Source: Sabethes cyaneus
Taxonomy: Eukaryota > Arthropoda > Insecta > Diptera > Culicidae
NCBI RefSeq assembly: GCF_943734655.1
Contig: NC_071355.1
Span: 92,661,449-92,725,448, forward strand
Direction: 5' to 3'
Length of the DNA stretch: 64,000 nt
Shown: positions 43,658-53,968 of the stretch, piece after piece
Layout of the letters: each line of letters starts with the position of its first letter
Numbering within the stretch: the stretch's first letter is position 1
Made by a program: the position numbers and the translations under genes
Notes under the pieces: generated by a model
Told to the model about the DNA's origin: nothing
Seen by the model: the letters and a program-made list of their open reading frames with translations, nothing else
The model's database searches: none

Positions 43658-43659
43658 TA

Positions 43660-44121
43660 TTACCATTCTCAAATACTTTGACGTAGAACGTGGGAATGAT
43701 TGTAAAATCAAAATCTAAAAATGTGTTCGCCGTAAGTAGTAGCCAGGTTTTGAATGCCAATAGATCGGTCAAAAAATACAAAAAGGATGTAGACAAAATT
43801 TATGTTTTTGTGTTGACTTATTAATGAAGTTAGACATTCGAATAACTTTTTACAACGATAGTCTTTCCAAGAGACCTAAGATATGGTAAAGACTGGCTAA
43901 AAGTAAATTTGGACGCATAGAATAATCTATAATTCGGAACTGGAGTGTCGCAGAAAAACCCATAAATGACTGGATTGCAGTATTTTTATTCAGCTATAAG
44001 TTTCACGGTGTTCATTAATTGCATTTTCCTGGTTCTGATAAAAAATTGAACTTTTTTTCTTAATAGAACTCATTATGCCATGCACAGTTGAAGATACGAC
44101 TGAATCAGCATGCTCCTTTCA
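43660..44121. other. Unassigned AT-rich spacer
   Basis: No recognisable element between the mariner relic and the hAT relic. Confidence 0.35.
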
Positions 44122-44129
44122 CTTTGAAC

Positions 44130-45664
44130 TAGGGCTGTCGGTATTGGGCGCTTTTGGTGAAAACCGGTATTTCGGTATTGGCGTAGAAAATACCGGTAAT
44201 ACCGAAAAAAACCGGTATTGGCAGATTATTCGAAATCAATAGAAATGTCGATGTTTTTCAGTAAATCTTTTGTTTTTGAAACTTTAGCCTCAGTATTGTT
44301 GCTTAGCAAAGTAGAATTTAAGCAGATATAATACTCTATGCGATTTAGTTCCCTTACTAGAACGAATTTTATTGCCAACACTTCCAACAATTGAAAAAAC
44401 TTCCGCTATCATCGATGTCTGGCGAACGGCTCTAAGCACATCAGGAATTTTTCTTCCATTTCTTCAAATTTATAGTAGGGAAACCCGCCTTTAATTATGT
44501 ACTAAATATCTTGTATTGTAGCTTCCAGCATAATTAATACCCCGGTCTCCTACAGCCTCTCAACAATTTTTTCTCTATCCCCAAACCGGAACTCCTGCAT
44601 AACGTCATCCTCTTCATCATCGTTCACAAATACCTTCTCTTCTTTGTTATCAATCCCACTATTCGAAGATAGTGAGATGCAGATTTCATCTCCTTGTAAT
44701 CATTGTATCACTCAAAAGACTTGAAAAATATTCCAAATTCTTTACTGGCAGATCCTTTGATGGCAAGAATGCTCAAAAAGTGCAAACACCCCCGTATTCT
44801 GATCAGAATCCGGCATCGTCGAAATAAATAAATAAAGCTAACTTTCTCTTACCTTCGCTTCATACTGAAGCGACTTGTCTCATTTGTTGAACAGAACGTT
44901 TCAAGCAAGTTTCAGCTGAAGCTACTGACTATGTCAAATGACGACGATTGACAGTCAGGCACCATTTGTCGATGTTGTGTAGATTAATCATAATATGCGT
45001 TAAATTGTAGGAAATGTTACTCAAAATCAATTCAATTGCATTCAAAGTCTAGGCTGACCTTTTTCTGACTATTTGATAGAGAAATACAAATGAAACTTTA
45101 AAATCGGTCGTCATGATGAAGTGAAAATCGTTTCAATGACGCTGATTGAAGCCAGTTTTGAAACGAAGCGACGCTGCTTCTGTTGAAACTGAATAACAAT
45201 TTACTATTGTAAGAGACGTATCTGGGCCCTGATCTTGTTTCCTAAATTCGTTATTTGAGAGCTTCGAATAATTTGGTGGCTTTTGAATATCAAGTTGTTC
45301 AAAAATAAACTGAAACGCAACGTCTGGCTCATACAATAAGACATTTTTACAGCAAAGTTAATCTACTGTACCTTAAACGGGTTCAAGAGCTATAATTATT
45401 TGACCCACAATTTTACTCTCTTCATTGCTAGTAGCTAGTAGTGCGAAGAATCTCGTCGGCATTAACACCAAGTTGTTTTTTAAGAGTATATTTTCTTTTA
45501 ACAAATTTAGTTCTTATTCGAATAAGGAATTGGAAAAAACAAGCAGATTAAAAAATACCGGAAATACCGATTTTTTGCTTTTCCAAAACCGGTATTTCGG
45601 TATCCAAAAATTGGCCGGTATTACCGGTTTCAGTACTACCGGTACTACCGGTTAGACAGCCCTA
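44130..45664 (-). mobile_element. hAT transposon relic with ACCGGTATT-rich ends
   Basis: TIRs TAGGGCTGTC and GACAGCCCTA sit inside a perfect 8-bp TSD, ctttgaac (44122-44129 and 45665-45672), the size typical of hAT. Both subterminal regions (about 44140-44225 and 45555-45655) are packed with accggtatt and ggtatt words in both orientations, likely old transposase-binding arrays. The minus strand keeps a piece of the C-terminal dimerisation domain at 44311-44438. The rest of the 1.5 kb is decayed. Confidence 0.85.
44311..44438 (-). pseudogene. hAT transposase C-terminal dimerisation fragment
   Basis: The minus strand reads SMIAEVFSIVGSVGNKIRSS and, a few residues on, RVLYLLKF. This follows the hAT C-terminal pattern: a serine, then AE-x2-FS-x2-G, then K-x-RS, then a leucine-rich end. 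Several neighbouring frames are broken. It supports assigning the 44130-45664 element to hAT. Confidence 0.6.
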
Positions 45665-45679
45665 CTTTGAACGCATTTC

Positions 45680-45955
45680 TTTAGCACTATTGACTGTCCC
45701 TGCTTCGCCAAAGTCGCTGTTTGACAATTGCCCGAAATTTTTCAATGGGTTGAAACTCCAGACAATTTAAAGGGTTCACCTACTTCATCATGAAATAAAC
45801 GTCGTTAGCTGCATACCACTCTAGCACCACTTTAGAGTAGTGACCCCCTTATGTTTACGAATGAATGGCAAAATCAGTGTCTTCAACCAAATCAACCGGT
45901 TGACCAAAATAGGATAGCGATTAAGGATGATGAACACGTTGTGGATCCACCAACT
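45680..45955. other. Unassigned spacer
   Basis: No recognised element between the hAT relic and the GA microsatellite. Confidence 0.3.
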
Positions 45956-45956
45956 T

Positions 45957-46033
45957 CAGAGAGAGAGAGAGCGAGAGAGAGAATGAGAGAGAAAGTGTGA
46001 GAGAGAGATTGAGAGTGTGTGTGAGAGAGAGAG

Positions 46034-46113
<80 letters not shown>
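45957..46113. repeat. (GA)n microsatellite
   Basis: An imperfect GA-rich start (45957-46038) leads into an uninterrupted (GA)n run of roughly 70 bp to 46113. On the opposite strand it gives the spurious leucine-serine frames. Confidence 0.97.
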
Positions 46114-46114
<1 letters not shown>

Positions 46115-46325
46115 GAAAACCGACAAGGCAGCTGAAAAGCCGGGAGTGAACGGTTGTATTTCGCCATCCATCAGGTTATACTATAAGTGTGGACTGAAGA
46201 GGAACTACCTACGGGCTGGTTGCAAAGTTTCATTTGCCCTATTTCAAAAATGGCAATCGACTCGAATACACCAATTACCCAGGCATTGCCCTTCTCAATT
46301 CTGCATAAAAAATTCTCTCCTGCAT
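46115..46325 (+). pseudogene. RTE RT-fingers fragment next to the GA repeat
   Basis: The frame gives KTDKAAEKPGVNG, and the shifted frame WTEEELPTGWLQSFICPISK and SILHKKFSPASCFF. These correspond to the AGKDGI, LPEEWKDGVICPIYKK and AYKVLSQILF blocks of RTE RT. It begins at the end of the GA run, so the repeat probably grew at or near the old junction. Confidence 0.65.
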
Positions 46326-46337
46326 CTTGTTTCTTCG

Positions 46338-46960
46338 ATGGTAAATGGTTGAATAATGCGCTCCAGAACCACCATGAGTTTTCACAGCCTCTTATTCGGC
46401 AACTCCTATCTCTACCTCCTCGTGGTACCATCTACGATGAACTAGGGTCGTATGCGGACAGAGAAGGGGGCACTCATGCGAAGGCTGAAGTGTAAACTCT
46501 CCGCCTACAGGACGGTTCTCTTGACTCGCAGAACCAAAGCAGAGGGTCCAAAACCCCAAAGGAGATGGTTGTAATAGCTGTTGTCCATGGCTATTATGTA
46601 AAAACTTGAATGGATAAACCCCTAATCCAAGGTGTGACGCGACCCGTGCCGAGGGATGAATGGTGGAGGAGGTTCTAAAAATTCTCTCGCCGCAACGAAG
46701 TCTGTGGAGTACCAGGGCGCCCTCCACAGCAGTTTGCCCTTGCTGCAGCAAGCCGGTCACTGATGCAGTGGACGATTTCTTACCGTGCAAGCTCTCTCTG
46801 CCGAAAAACAAAGAAACGAATGAGGTGGAGAGGAGAGTAGGGGAGGAACAGGACTTGAACGGTGCGCTAGCTGAGGTTCAGTCCTGATCCTCGTCTATCC
46901 TCAATACGCCGAATCGTTGTGAGTCAACAAACGAAGATGTGGCTCCAACTCTCTACTCAC
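46338..46960 (+). mobile_element. RTE 5' region (copy D)
   Basis: tggtaaatggttgaataatg matches the 5' start of the other RTEs. It is followed by the conserved cacagcctcttattcggcaa and tacctcctcgtggtacca modules, where the frame reads HSLLFGNSYLYLLVVPS, the upstream-frame peptide. The segment corresponding to the end of that peptide is deleted. The following 450 bp, rich in short G-rich words, has one cysteine pair (CPCCSKP, about 46740) but no clear endonuclease. Confidence 0.6.
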
Positions 46961-46970
46961 GGGTCGAGAT

Positions 46971-47262
46971 CAGGGATGCCACATATAATTCTGTGTTTTT
47001 TGTTGGAAAAATCTGACAATCTTTACAACGAGGAAAAATATCTGTACAAAAATCTGTCCAATGCAAAACAATGAGAGTGAAAGAGATAGAGAGTCATTTT
47101 ACTGACTATATCCGTCTCTTTCACTCTCATTTAAAAGCTCAAAAATCTGTTTAATCTGTGTAATTTGGCGAAAATCTGTATTCTATGCATTCAGATTTTG
47201 TTCAGGCGAATTCTTTCAAATATCTGTTAAACACAGAATAATCTGGGCATGTGGCAACCCTG
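46971..47262. mobile_element. 292-bp hAT-type MITE with 8-bp TSD
   Basis: Ends CAGGGATGCCACAT and, inverted, CAGGGTTGCCACAT, followed on both sides by an attctgtgttt block, lie inside an exact duplication gtcgagat (46963-46970 and 47263-47270). CAGGG-type ends and an 8-bp TSD are standard for hAT. The interior has inverted pieces (gtgaaagagatagag opposed to ctctttcac) and no coding frame, so it is non-autonomous. Confidence 0.9.
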
Positions 47263-47379
47263 GTCGAGATTCACTCTGCCTGATCTCTGACTGTGTGCTG
47301 GAGGGTGGGCTGTCACAAAAGGAGAGCCGAACAGTTATGGCCAGTAGGATGGCTGTACAATCGCTCAAACAATCTAAAA

Positions 47380-47600
47380 ATATATAACGTCGAGTATCCA
47401 CCCCTGGGTTACTCAAAAGTTGCTGAGTCTCAATAAGAGAGATCTCAGCAAGCTTACCGGTCTTGCGAAAGGACATTGTTCGAGTAAATATCATCTTCGG
47501 AATCTCAGTTTTGTACAAGATGATATTTAATCTCGGAACACTTGTTCTGCAATCGCGGAGCACAAATAGTATGCAGACTGCAGTATCTCAAAAAGGGGAG
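47380..47600 (+). pseudogene. C-terminal fragment of an RNase H-type (I/Loa-like) LINE
   Basis: The translation LSLNKRDLSKLTGLAKGHCS and YHLRNLSFVQDDI resembles the block between RNase H and the terminal zinc finger in such LINEs. The element at 291-2204 has LTRSELRTIAGLLTGHSPAL there. Cysteine positions downstream are degraded. It is a short relic interrupted by the TA-type MITE. Confidence 0.5.
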
Positions 47601-47630
47601 ATCTGGTTGGCGCCGCCGATCAGGGTACTA

Positions 47631-47937
47631 CCCAGGTAACCAATAAGCACTAGTATAAGCAGCAAATCAATCGTTTATTAGCATCCCTGGCGTTTTATAC
47701 TGCACTTTGCTATTTATCAGCCTTTTGAGTGCATGACTGCTGTAAACTGGCATCCACAATTCTATTTAAATTCTTCTTGTCGGTAACTAGCTGCAAATAA
47801 GCATTGCACTATAAGAGGGCAAGCAGTAAAGTAGCCGCATATTTCGCCAAAATAGTTTTTAAGTAGCATTTAAGGCGTCTTAAATGCTTAGTAACTTGCA
47901 TTTAAATTGCATTGGAAATGCTTGTTGGTTACCTGGG
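47631..47937. mobile_element. 307-bp TIR MITE with TA duplication
   Basis: Ends CCCAGGTAACCAATAAGCA and, inverted, CCCAGGTAACCAACAAGCA differ at one base in 19. TA lies on both sides (47629-47630 and 47938-47939). The interior has repeated gcatttaa words and no coding frame. The terminal CCCA-GTAAC core resembles the ends of the elements at 19081, 21161 and 33685. Confidence 0.9.
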
Positions 47938-48058
47938 TAGGTTCATAAACCTAGTCATCCCTGATTGGCACATGTCTCGCTCCAGCTACCAGCCTGTCAC
48001 TACCTCAATAAGTGATAGGTAAGCTTGAAGCGTATAGTAAAATAATAAAACGGGGCAT

Positions 48059-48546
48059 TTTTTTTTCCATGTGTGGACTCATTACTGCGACCAGTATAGT
48101 TGATCTATTGTAATATCGCCCGGGTGTATGCTGTATGATCTGCACTGCATTTCTTTTTGCTATAATCGCTATTGAGTGAGCGATATGCTTATTAAATTTT
48201 ATGCGTGCTTGCGTGTATTGGGGTTTACCCTTCCTTCAAAGCTTAATCTACTTTACCCACTTATTCTTCGCTGCCAGCACTATCCCATATTATAGCCGTC
48301 CCTGGCGAGGACTCATTCGTACCTCTGACCAGTACACTTAACTATAGGAGGGACATTTGCACTGTCAAGAGGCTTCAGAGGGTAAATATAGAATTCAGCA
48401 CGAAGGAAGGGTAAATGGAGGGGCCTGAGAATAAACCCATGCTAAAGTCACTTGACATCGAATGGCTTGATTCTACTAAGATTCAAACCCACGACCACTC
48501 GCTTGTCAAAGCAGACTCGGTAACCTTGCGACTACGGAGCCCCCCT
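48059..48546 (-). mobile_element. SINE family 2 (488 bp), copy 2
   Basis: Inverted copy of the element at 38209-38696 with only about ten visible differences. The tRNA-like head is at the right end and the poly-A (T here) at the left. It has a perfect 13-bp TSD, taaaacggggcat, at 48046-48058 and 48547-48559. The close match and clean TSDs indicate fairly recent activity relative to the neighbouring LINEs. Confidence 0.92.
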
Positions 48547-48639
48547 TAAAACGGGGCATACCACAATAGTTCAAAATAATGGACGCAGTGGTAACAGTAC
48601 CCAACAAAGAAGAAGATTTTGTTCCTTAGACTGAGACCG

Positions 48640-49560
48640 TTGCAGGAAACTTTTGTTGGCGAATACAAGTGCGATTCTCTAGAGGGACACCAAATGTTTA
48701 CCTTGCAACAAAACCTCGATAAATTCCGGGAATTTAACTTGCAGACTCACCATTTGTTTGTTGACTTCAAGGCGGCATACGATTCGGTTAAACGAAATGA
48801 GCTGTGCCAGGTTATGCTTGAACATGGTTTTCCAACAAATCTGATTAGGCTGATACGTGCTACCCTTGATGATTCAAAATCAAGCGTCAGGACAGAGGGC
48901 GAGACGTCGGACTCGTCTGTGACGTTAGATGGTTTGAAGGAATGTGACCGACTATCAAATTTTCTGTTCAACTTTGCATTGGAAGGTGCTATTCGAAGGG
49001 CCTACGTGTGCAGAGAAGCGGTCCGTTCATCACGAAATCTCATATGCTCCTAGCATTTGCGAACGTCATCGATATCATCGGTGTTAATCGCAGAGCTGTG
49101 GAAGAAGCGTACACGCACCTCAAGGAGGGAGCTGCGAGGATAGGGCTTATCATAAATTCTATCAAAACAATATATGGTGGCTGGTAACCCTTCGGGTGTT
49201 GGAACTGCGGTGGTAATAGATCAAGATACTTTTGAAGTGGTTGACGGATCTGTTTACTTTGGTATGTTAGTGACATGTGACAACGATGTGAGTCGTGAAG
49301 TCAAAAGGTGGATAGCAGCTGCCAACAGGGCCTTCTACGAATTACGTAGCCAGCTGAGATCCCGTAGCCTCGCGCTCTATAAGACGCTAATTCTCCCGGT
49401 GGTACTCTGATCCGTTGGATAAGCGCTGTTAACGTGGATGCTAGAGCAACGGGTGTTAGGGGTGATAGAAGAGAGGCAGCCTAACACTGAGAAACGTAGA
49501 GACGTCTCCTGAATGCGGTATGGATTCGACAAGCGGATTGTCACTAAAAAAGTAAAGTAA
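48640..49560 (+). pseudogene. RTE RT and C-terminal region (family D)
   Basis: The main frame (48619-49053) reads FTLQQNLDKFREFNLQTHHL, FVDFKAAYDSVKRNEL, EHGFPTNLIRLIRATLDD, then ECDRLSNFLFNFALEGAIRR. The catalytic box is degraded to FANVIDIIG, lacking both aspartates of FADD. Shifted frames continue with RIGLIINSIKT, DTFEVVDGSVYFGMLVTCDN and LYKTLILPVVL. A truncated C-terminus leads to the tail gtaaagtaagtaag at about 49552-49565. The distinct sequence makes it a separate RTE family, shared with the fragment at 12716-12826. Confidence 0.75.
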
Positions 49561-49570
49561 GTAAGGCTTC

Positions 49571-50079
49571 GTACACGAATCACGTAACGCTTAGAGGAGA
49601 GGGACGGGGGTCGAGTTTGCGTTACTTGTTGTTACGTAGGGGGGAGGGGGAGTCATGAGAATAGTTACGTAACAAATTTAATCCAAAAAGGCAATTGGGC
49701 AATTGCCAAACGAGGAAAGGACCTGTTGGTGGTGGAAAATAGTGAACTGGCTTATACTGATGAAAATTCTGATACAAAATTATGGTTTTTAGCTGATGAA
49801 GATAATCCTACTATATTTCCAAAAATAACAAGACCATTTCAGTTTAACATGGACCGATGCCTGATTATAGTTTTTAATATGTAACTCTTGTTGGAGTTGT
49901 TGAATTGTTTAAAAATTGAAAAAAAAAACATGTATTATGCGATTTTTATTTAATGTTGTTGGGAGGTTGGTCAACGCTACGTAATTTAATATGAGGGTTA
50001 TGCCAAGCGTTACTTAATGTTACATAAGGTAGGGAGGAGGTCAAAACACCGGAATTTTTGCGTTACGTTATTTGTGTAC
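49571..50079. mobile_element. TIR element with an uncharacterised open frame
   Basis: gtacacgaatcacgtaacgc (49571-49590) and its inverse at 50060-50079 match at 18 of 20 positions. Further gttacgta words occur near both ends. Clear TSDs were not found. An open plus-strand stretch to a TAA at 49882 includes NWAIAKRGKDLLVVENSELA and KLWFLADEDN. The GK-x-LLV start loosely recalls FLYWCH-type fingers, but the expected cysteine and histidine are absent, so I do not assign it. Confidence 0.55.
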
Positions 50080-50194
50080 CACGTCTAAGTCATGCAACGT
50101 TTAGACTAATTCTTTTCTGTTTGCAAGACATCCAGAATTCAAACGGGTTTCATCTTTCGCATCACTACTGACTTCACTGGTGTTTATTGTCGCA

Positions 50195-50301
50195 GGTCGT
50201 AATGCTGGCCCCGATGGAATTCCAGCCGTAATGCTAAAGAACTGCATCAATGCAATTGCATCTCCACTTGCATCAATATTTGACTGTTCATTGGTCACTG
50301 A
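50195..50301 (+). pseudogene. CR1/Jockey-type RT, first part before the 5.6-kb insertion
   Basis: The frame reads NAGPDGIPAVMLKNCINAIA and LASIFDCSLVTD, the RT entry block of CR1/Jockey-type LINEs. It stops at the TIR element and resumes at 55935 with VFPSCWKKSYVFPVHKK in the same sense. The element 5' part (endonuclease) is not recognisable upstream. Confidence 0.75.
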
Positions 50302-51240
50302 CAAGCATGGAAAAATTCATTCACTCACATTATTTTTGGTGAATATATTGCTTGCTTCGAAGTATTGCTTTCAATCATTCTCGCTCACATGCAAGCTCTC
50401 GAACAGAACCCTAAAAAGTGAATTCACCGATGAATCGCCGACCAACAGCAGAGAGAATGCGAATGATTCAAACAAGATCGGAACTGTTGTATCGAGGTTC
50501 ATTTAGAATCGTTTGAATCAAAAGATTGTGTTGGAAAGAATCATCTGCGAACCATGATTGCGAATCCAAATGATTGCGTTCAACGATCTTCTTACTGAAC
50601 GAAATAAAAGAATCTTTGCTGCTGGGTTGGTAAAGCGCAAACCGCGCAATGCGTAGCTATGCAAGGAATATTCAATAGAGTAGGGCGGGGCATAAGTGCG
50701 ATGTTTGAAGTTGTCATCAATTTTCGCATGATATAAAGAAGAACAACAACAAAATATATTTTATAGTGATGCAGCTACTCAATGTCTTTACATTCAACTA
50801 TAAATCATCTGGAATAATAGTGTTATTGAAAATAAATTCTTCATTCTTCTGAACAAGTGCCGATTCGCACTTTTACCCCACTAGCGGGGTAAAAGTTCGA
50901 TTACCGCGGGGCAAAAGTGCGAAGTTCGAATCCATGAAATTAGCACAGCAGTTGCTAACAAAACGATATTATCGTCAATCTGCGGTATGTTTCGGTAAGG
51001 AATATTCTCAATTTACACCTTTCCTATTTTCCGCTGGTGTATTGCAGCCTCCGACAGATCGAAACTTTCCCAAACGTTTGTTTTATGTTTCATCAGCGGA
51101 AAAACATTGTTTTCCTTCGACCAACATCTGTAGAGCACAGTTTTCTGCAGATCTTCCATTTCTAGTATCTGTAATATAGTGCCAAAAGATGTATATAAGC
51201 TATACATTTTTGCCCCGTCCGTGAATCGCACCTTTACTCC

Positions 51241-51280
51241 GCTAGGCGCTTGACGGGGTTTGATTAAATTATGGAAAAGC
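51241..51280 (+). repeat. 40-bp direct repeat, unit 1
   Basis: Begins gctaggcgcttgacggggtt and is identical to 51583-51622. Located inside the TIR element at 50678-51948, 302 bp from its partner. Confidence 0.9.
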
Positions 51281-51582
51281 GAAACTGTTATTTTCTTGAT
51301 TCAAATAGAATTTCGTTTCGAAACAAAAATATTTTGCGGTTGTTATAAAAATTTCGTTTGAAACAAACGAATTTTTTCGCTCCGTGATAGAACTAGAACT
51401 CCTTTCCCCGAACAACCCCGTTAAGAACCGCGGCTATAACGCTGACGGACGAACAGCGTCGCCCGCAGTACCTTACAAGTCGCAAGAACTTGCATAGTCC
51501 CGTCGTCCCGTCAGTAAAATGAGTTAGATTCTCGATCCATGAATCGAACTTTTACCCCGTCAATAAATCGAACTTTTGCCCC

Positions 51583-51622
51583 GCTAGGCGCTTGACGGGG
51601 TTTGATTAAATTATGGAAAAGC
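51583..51622 (+). repeat. 40-bp direct repeat, unit 2
   Basis: Identical to 51241-51280. Perfect identity over 40 bases in otherwise diverged surroundings points to recent duplication or gene conversion. Confidence 0.9.
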
Positions 51623-51950
51623 AACATATATTTTGTAAATTCTTCTCACCGCAATTTCAAGAGAGATATTTGAGTGATGTAAAACGCTGCTATAATTTGT
51701 GAATAAGTAATATCCTCCTGTTGATATCGTATTTGCCGTACAACGAAATATTACATCAAAACCGTTCTAAAATAACTTTTACCCATAACTCAGCCACTAT
51801 GATTCGTAAACAACAAATGTTTATGATGGATTTAAGCTGTCAAAGTACTCACCCATCCATGCCAATGTAGTCAATTTACTCGGAATCCGCACTGATAAAT
51901 CATTGAATCGCACTTTTACCCGCATCGTACTTTTACCCCTCCTTACTCTA

Positions 51951-53069
51951 TAGTTTTTAAACTAAGGCACTGACTGAAGCTTATATTTTAGCAGATTTTG
52001 TAATGGTATTGACGGAATAATCCTGCCATTTTTGTTTTATGTATTTAGGTATCGCTCATTATTAACAGGCTCAATAAAAATGAAATGATGTAAATTGGTC
52101 GTGCGGGCTTTGTGTGACCGATCTGTCCATTAAATTATTTTATTTCATGTTTTATCATGTTAACGATGTTGGTCACGTATGGCATCAAGTAAAACAATTT
52201 TCAAAGTGATTTTTGCTGAATAACAGTGATGGTTAGATTAGAGTAGACTCTCGAAACGGTTAATTAATTGGCGATCGGGTCGATTAACTTTTTACGTAGG
52301 ACTACGTCTTTGTTTACTATACTGGGGCTGGGTAGCACTTTGTGAAAATGAAAATAGAAGTATAACGTTTGAATGAAAGATTTCAAATGGTAATAACTAC
52401 TAAACTACTGAACAATTTTAAGGAGGGCGTAAGGAGGGGGGCTCCAATACAAAGGAAACAAAAATTTCCTCAGAACTCGAGAACTAATCAAGCAAATGGT
52501 AACAAATTTGGCATGTGGGGTTTTTTAGAGCCATGAATTTATTTATTTTATGATGGTTTGAGACCCCTCACCCCTGTGGTAGGAGGATAAGGACCCTCAT
52601 ACAAATAAAACAGAAATTTTTGTGTATGCGCCATATTTTCTGCTATGTAACAAGCGGTAAGCTGTGAAAGTAAACTAGTAAAACCTTCTCGGAGAAAAAG
52701 ACAGTGATCATTACCATTTCAACCTTTATGATGTACACAAGTGATTTATTGATCTCTGCGTCAGAAAGGTTGCCTGCATTGTACTTATGAAACCCCGTCC
52801 ACGTATTTTGAAAGCCACCATTGCATTCAATGAAGAATTGAATCTGAATATTTCGCTCTTCTCTTTTAAACATTCACTTAAACAATGGCACTCGCAGATT
52901 CTTGTAAACATACATATGCTAGAAATACAGTTTACATTAGTCTTTGATCTGATGATCTGATATAGTCCTACGTCACCCTTTCGTACAACCCTTAGGGCTG
53001 TATACCTTGTAGTTTTTCGAAATATTAACTTCTCTAAGTAATCCTAAAAGTCATTAAAAATAATCGGAG
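51951..53069. other. Unassigned sequence within the 5.6-kb element
   Basis: No coding motif. The words acgtaggactacgtc (52295-52309) and tagtcctacgtc (52963-52974) are inverted relative to each other and may mark the ends of a further decayed element of about 0.7 kb. Confidence 0.35.
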
Positions 53070-53779
53070 AGCCCAATTTTGGAAGCAGTTTTTGGGCCCA
53101 AAAGCGGGGTTCTGTTTATAGAAACATATTCACTGTATTCTTCTTGCCAATCTGAACACAGCGAATTTTTGTTTCAAATAAAAAGCTTTTGAAATTTACA
53201 GGATCAATGACGAGTCATTTCTCCTTAAATTCAACCTGATTTTGCGCTTTTTTAGCATGTTTACAAAAATCATTAAGCATGCCTGTATCAAACCATAGAG
53301 ACAACTTTCCGGTATAAGAGTTTAATTTTTCAAAACTTTTTACTCATTTTGGGAATTTTTTTTGAAATGCTTTTCCTAATTGCATTTTTCCTGCAGACCT
53401 AAGCCACATGCTATTCGGCCCAGAATTATTCAGATGATCGTTAACATGTAGCTTTTAACGATTTTTTGTCGAATTTCTAAAATTTGCTAGAAACATTTTT
53501 ATTTTTTTTTTAACAAATCATTGAACAAATCATATGACTGTCGTCATATCGGTCCGTTTAACCAATTTCTCAAATATTGCTGACCCTATTTATACAAGAG
53601 CTCGGTGAAACGAGCTGTCGTTGATTCTGTAAATTTCAAAAGCAGTTTTTTGTTTGAAACAAAAATTTTGTTCATGAAAATATATTTCTATGTTCCGATT
53701 GGCAAGAAAAATGCAGTAAATATATTTTTAAGAAACAAACTCCTGTTTTTGGCCCAAAAACTGCTTCCGAAATTGGGCT
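53070..53779. mobile_element. Foldback-type element with arms of about 150 bp
   Basis: Left arm 53070-53215 starts agcccaattttggaagcagt. The right arm, 53612-53779 read inverted, starts agcccaatttcggaagcagt. The arms stay alignable to gaaatttacaggatcaatga against gaaatttacagaatcaacga, with small gaps. About 400 bp separates them with no coding frame. No clear TSD. Long imperfect TIRs and a non-coding centre describe a foldback or large MITE. Confidence 0.8.
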
Positions 53780-53968
53780 TTCTGACGAAAAGTTAATGAC
53801 TGTTCATTTCCCGTTAAGTCATTTTGATTATAAACCGACTGATTTCTCATTATAGATATGATATTATCTAGGTTTTTAGTTATGTAGCAAAACAAAACAG
53901 AAAACTTTGCCTTTAAATCATATTTCAAGAGATGTTCAATGCGGTTCAAACCTGGACTGAGTGCTGAT

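Larger units (their letters stand above)
50678..51948. mobile_element. TIR element with GGGGTAAAAGTGCGA-type motifs
   Basis: The left end (gagtagggcggggcataagt) and right end (inverse gagtaaggaggggtaaaagt) form a TIR, with TA on both sides (50676-50677 and 51949-51950). Inside, words like gcacttttacccc and ccccgctaggcgcttgac recur many times in both orientations. A perfect 40-bp direct repeat is listed separately. No coding frame. Confidence 0.65.

Noticed and set aside
45892..46167. Minus-strand frames of leucine-serine repeats and a plus-strand frame of glutamate-arginine repeats
   Set aside because: They are translations of the (GA)n microsatellite, not genes.
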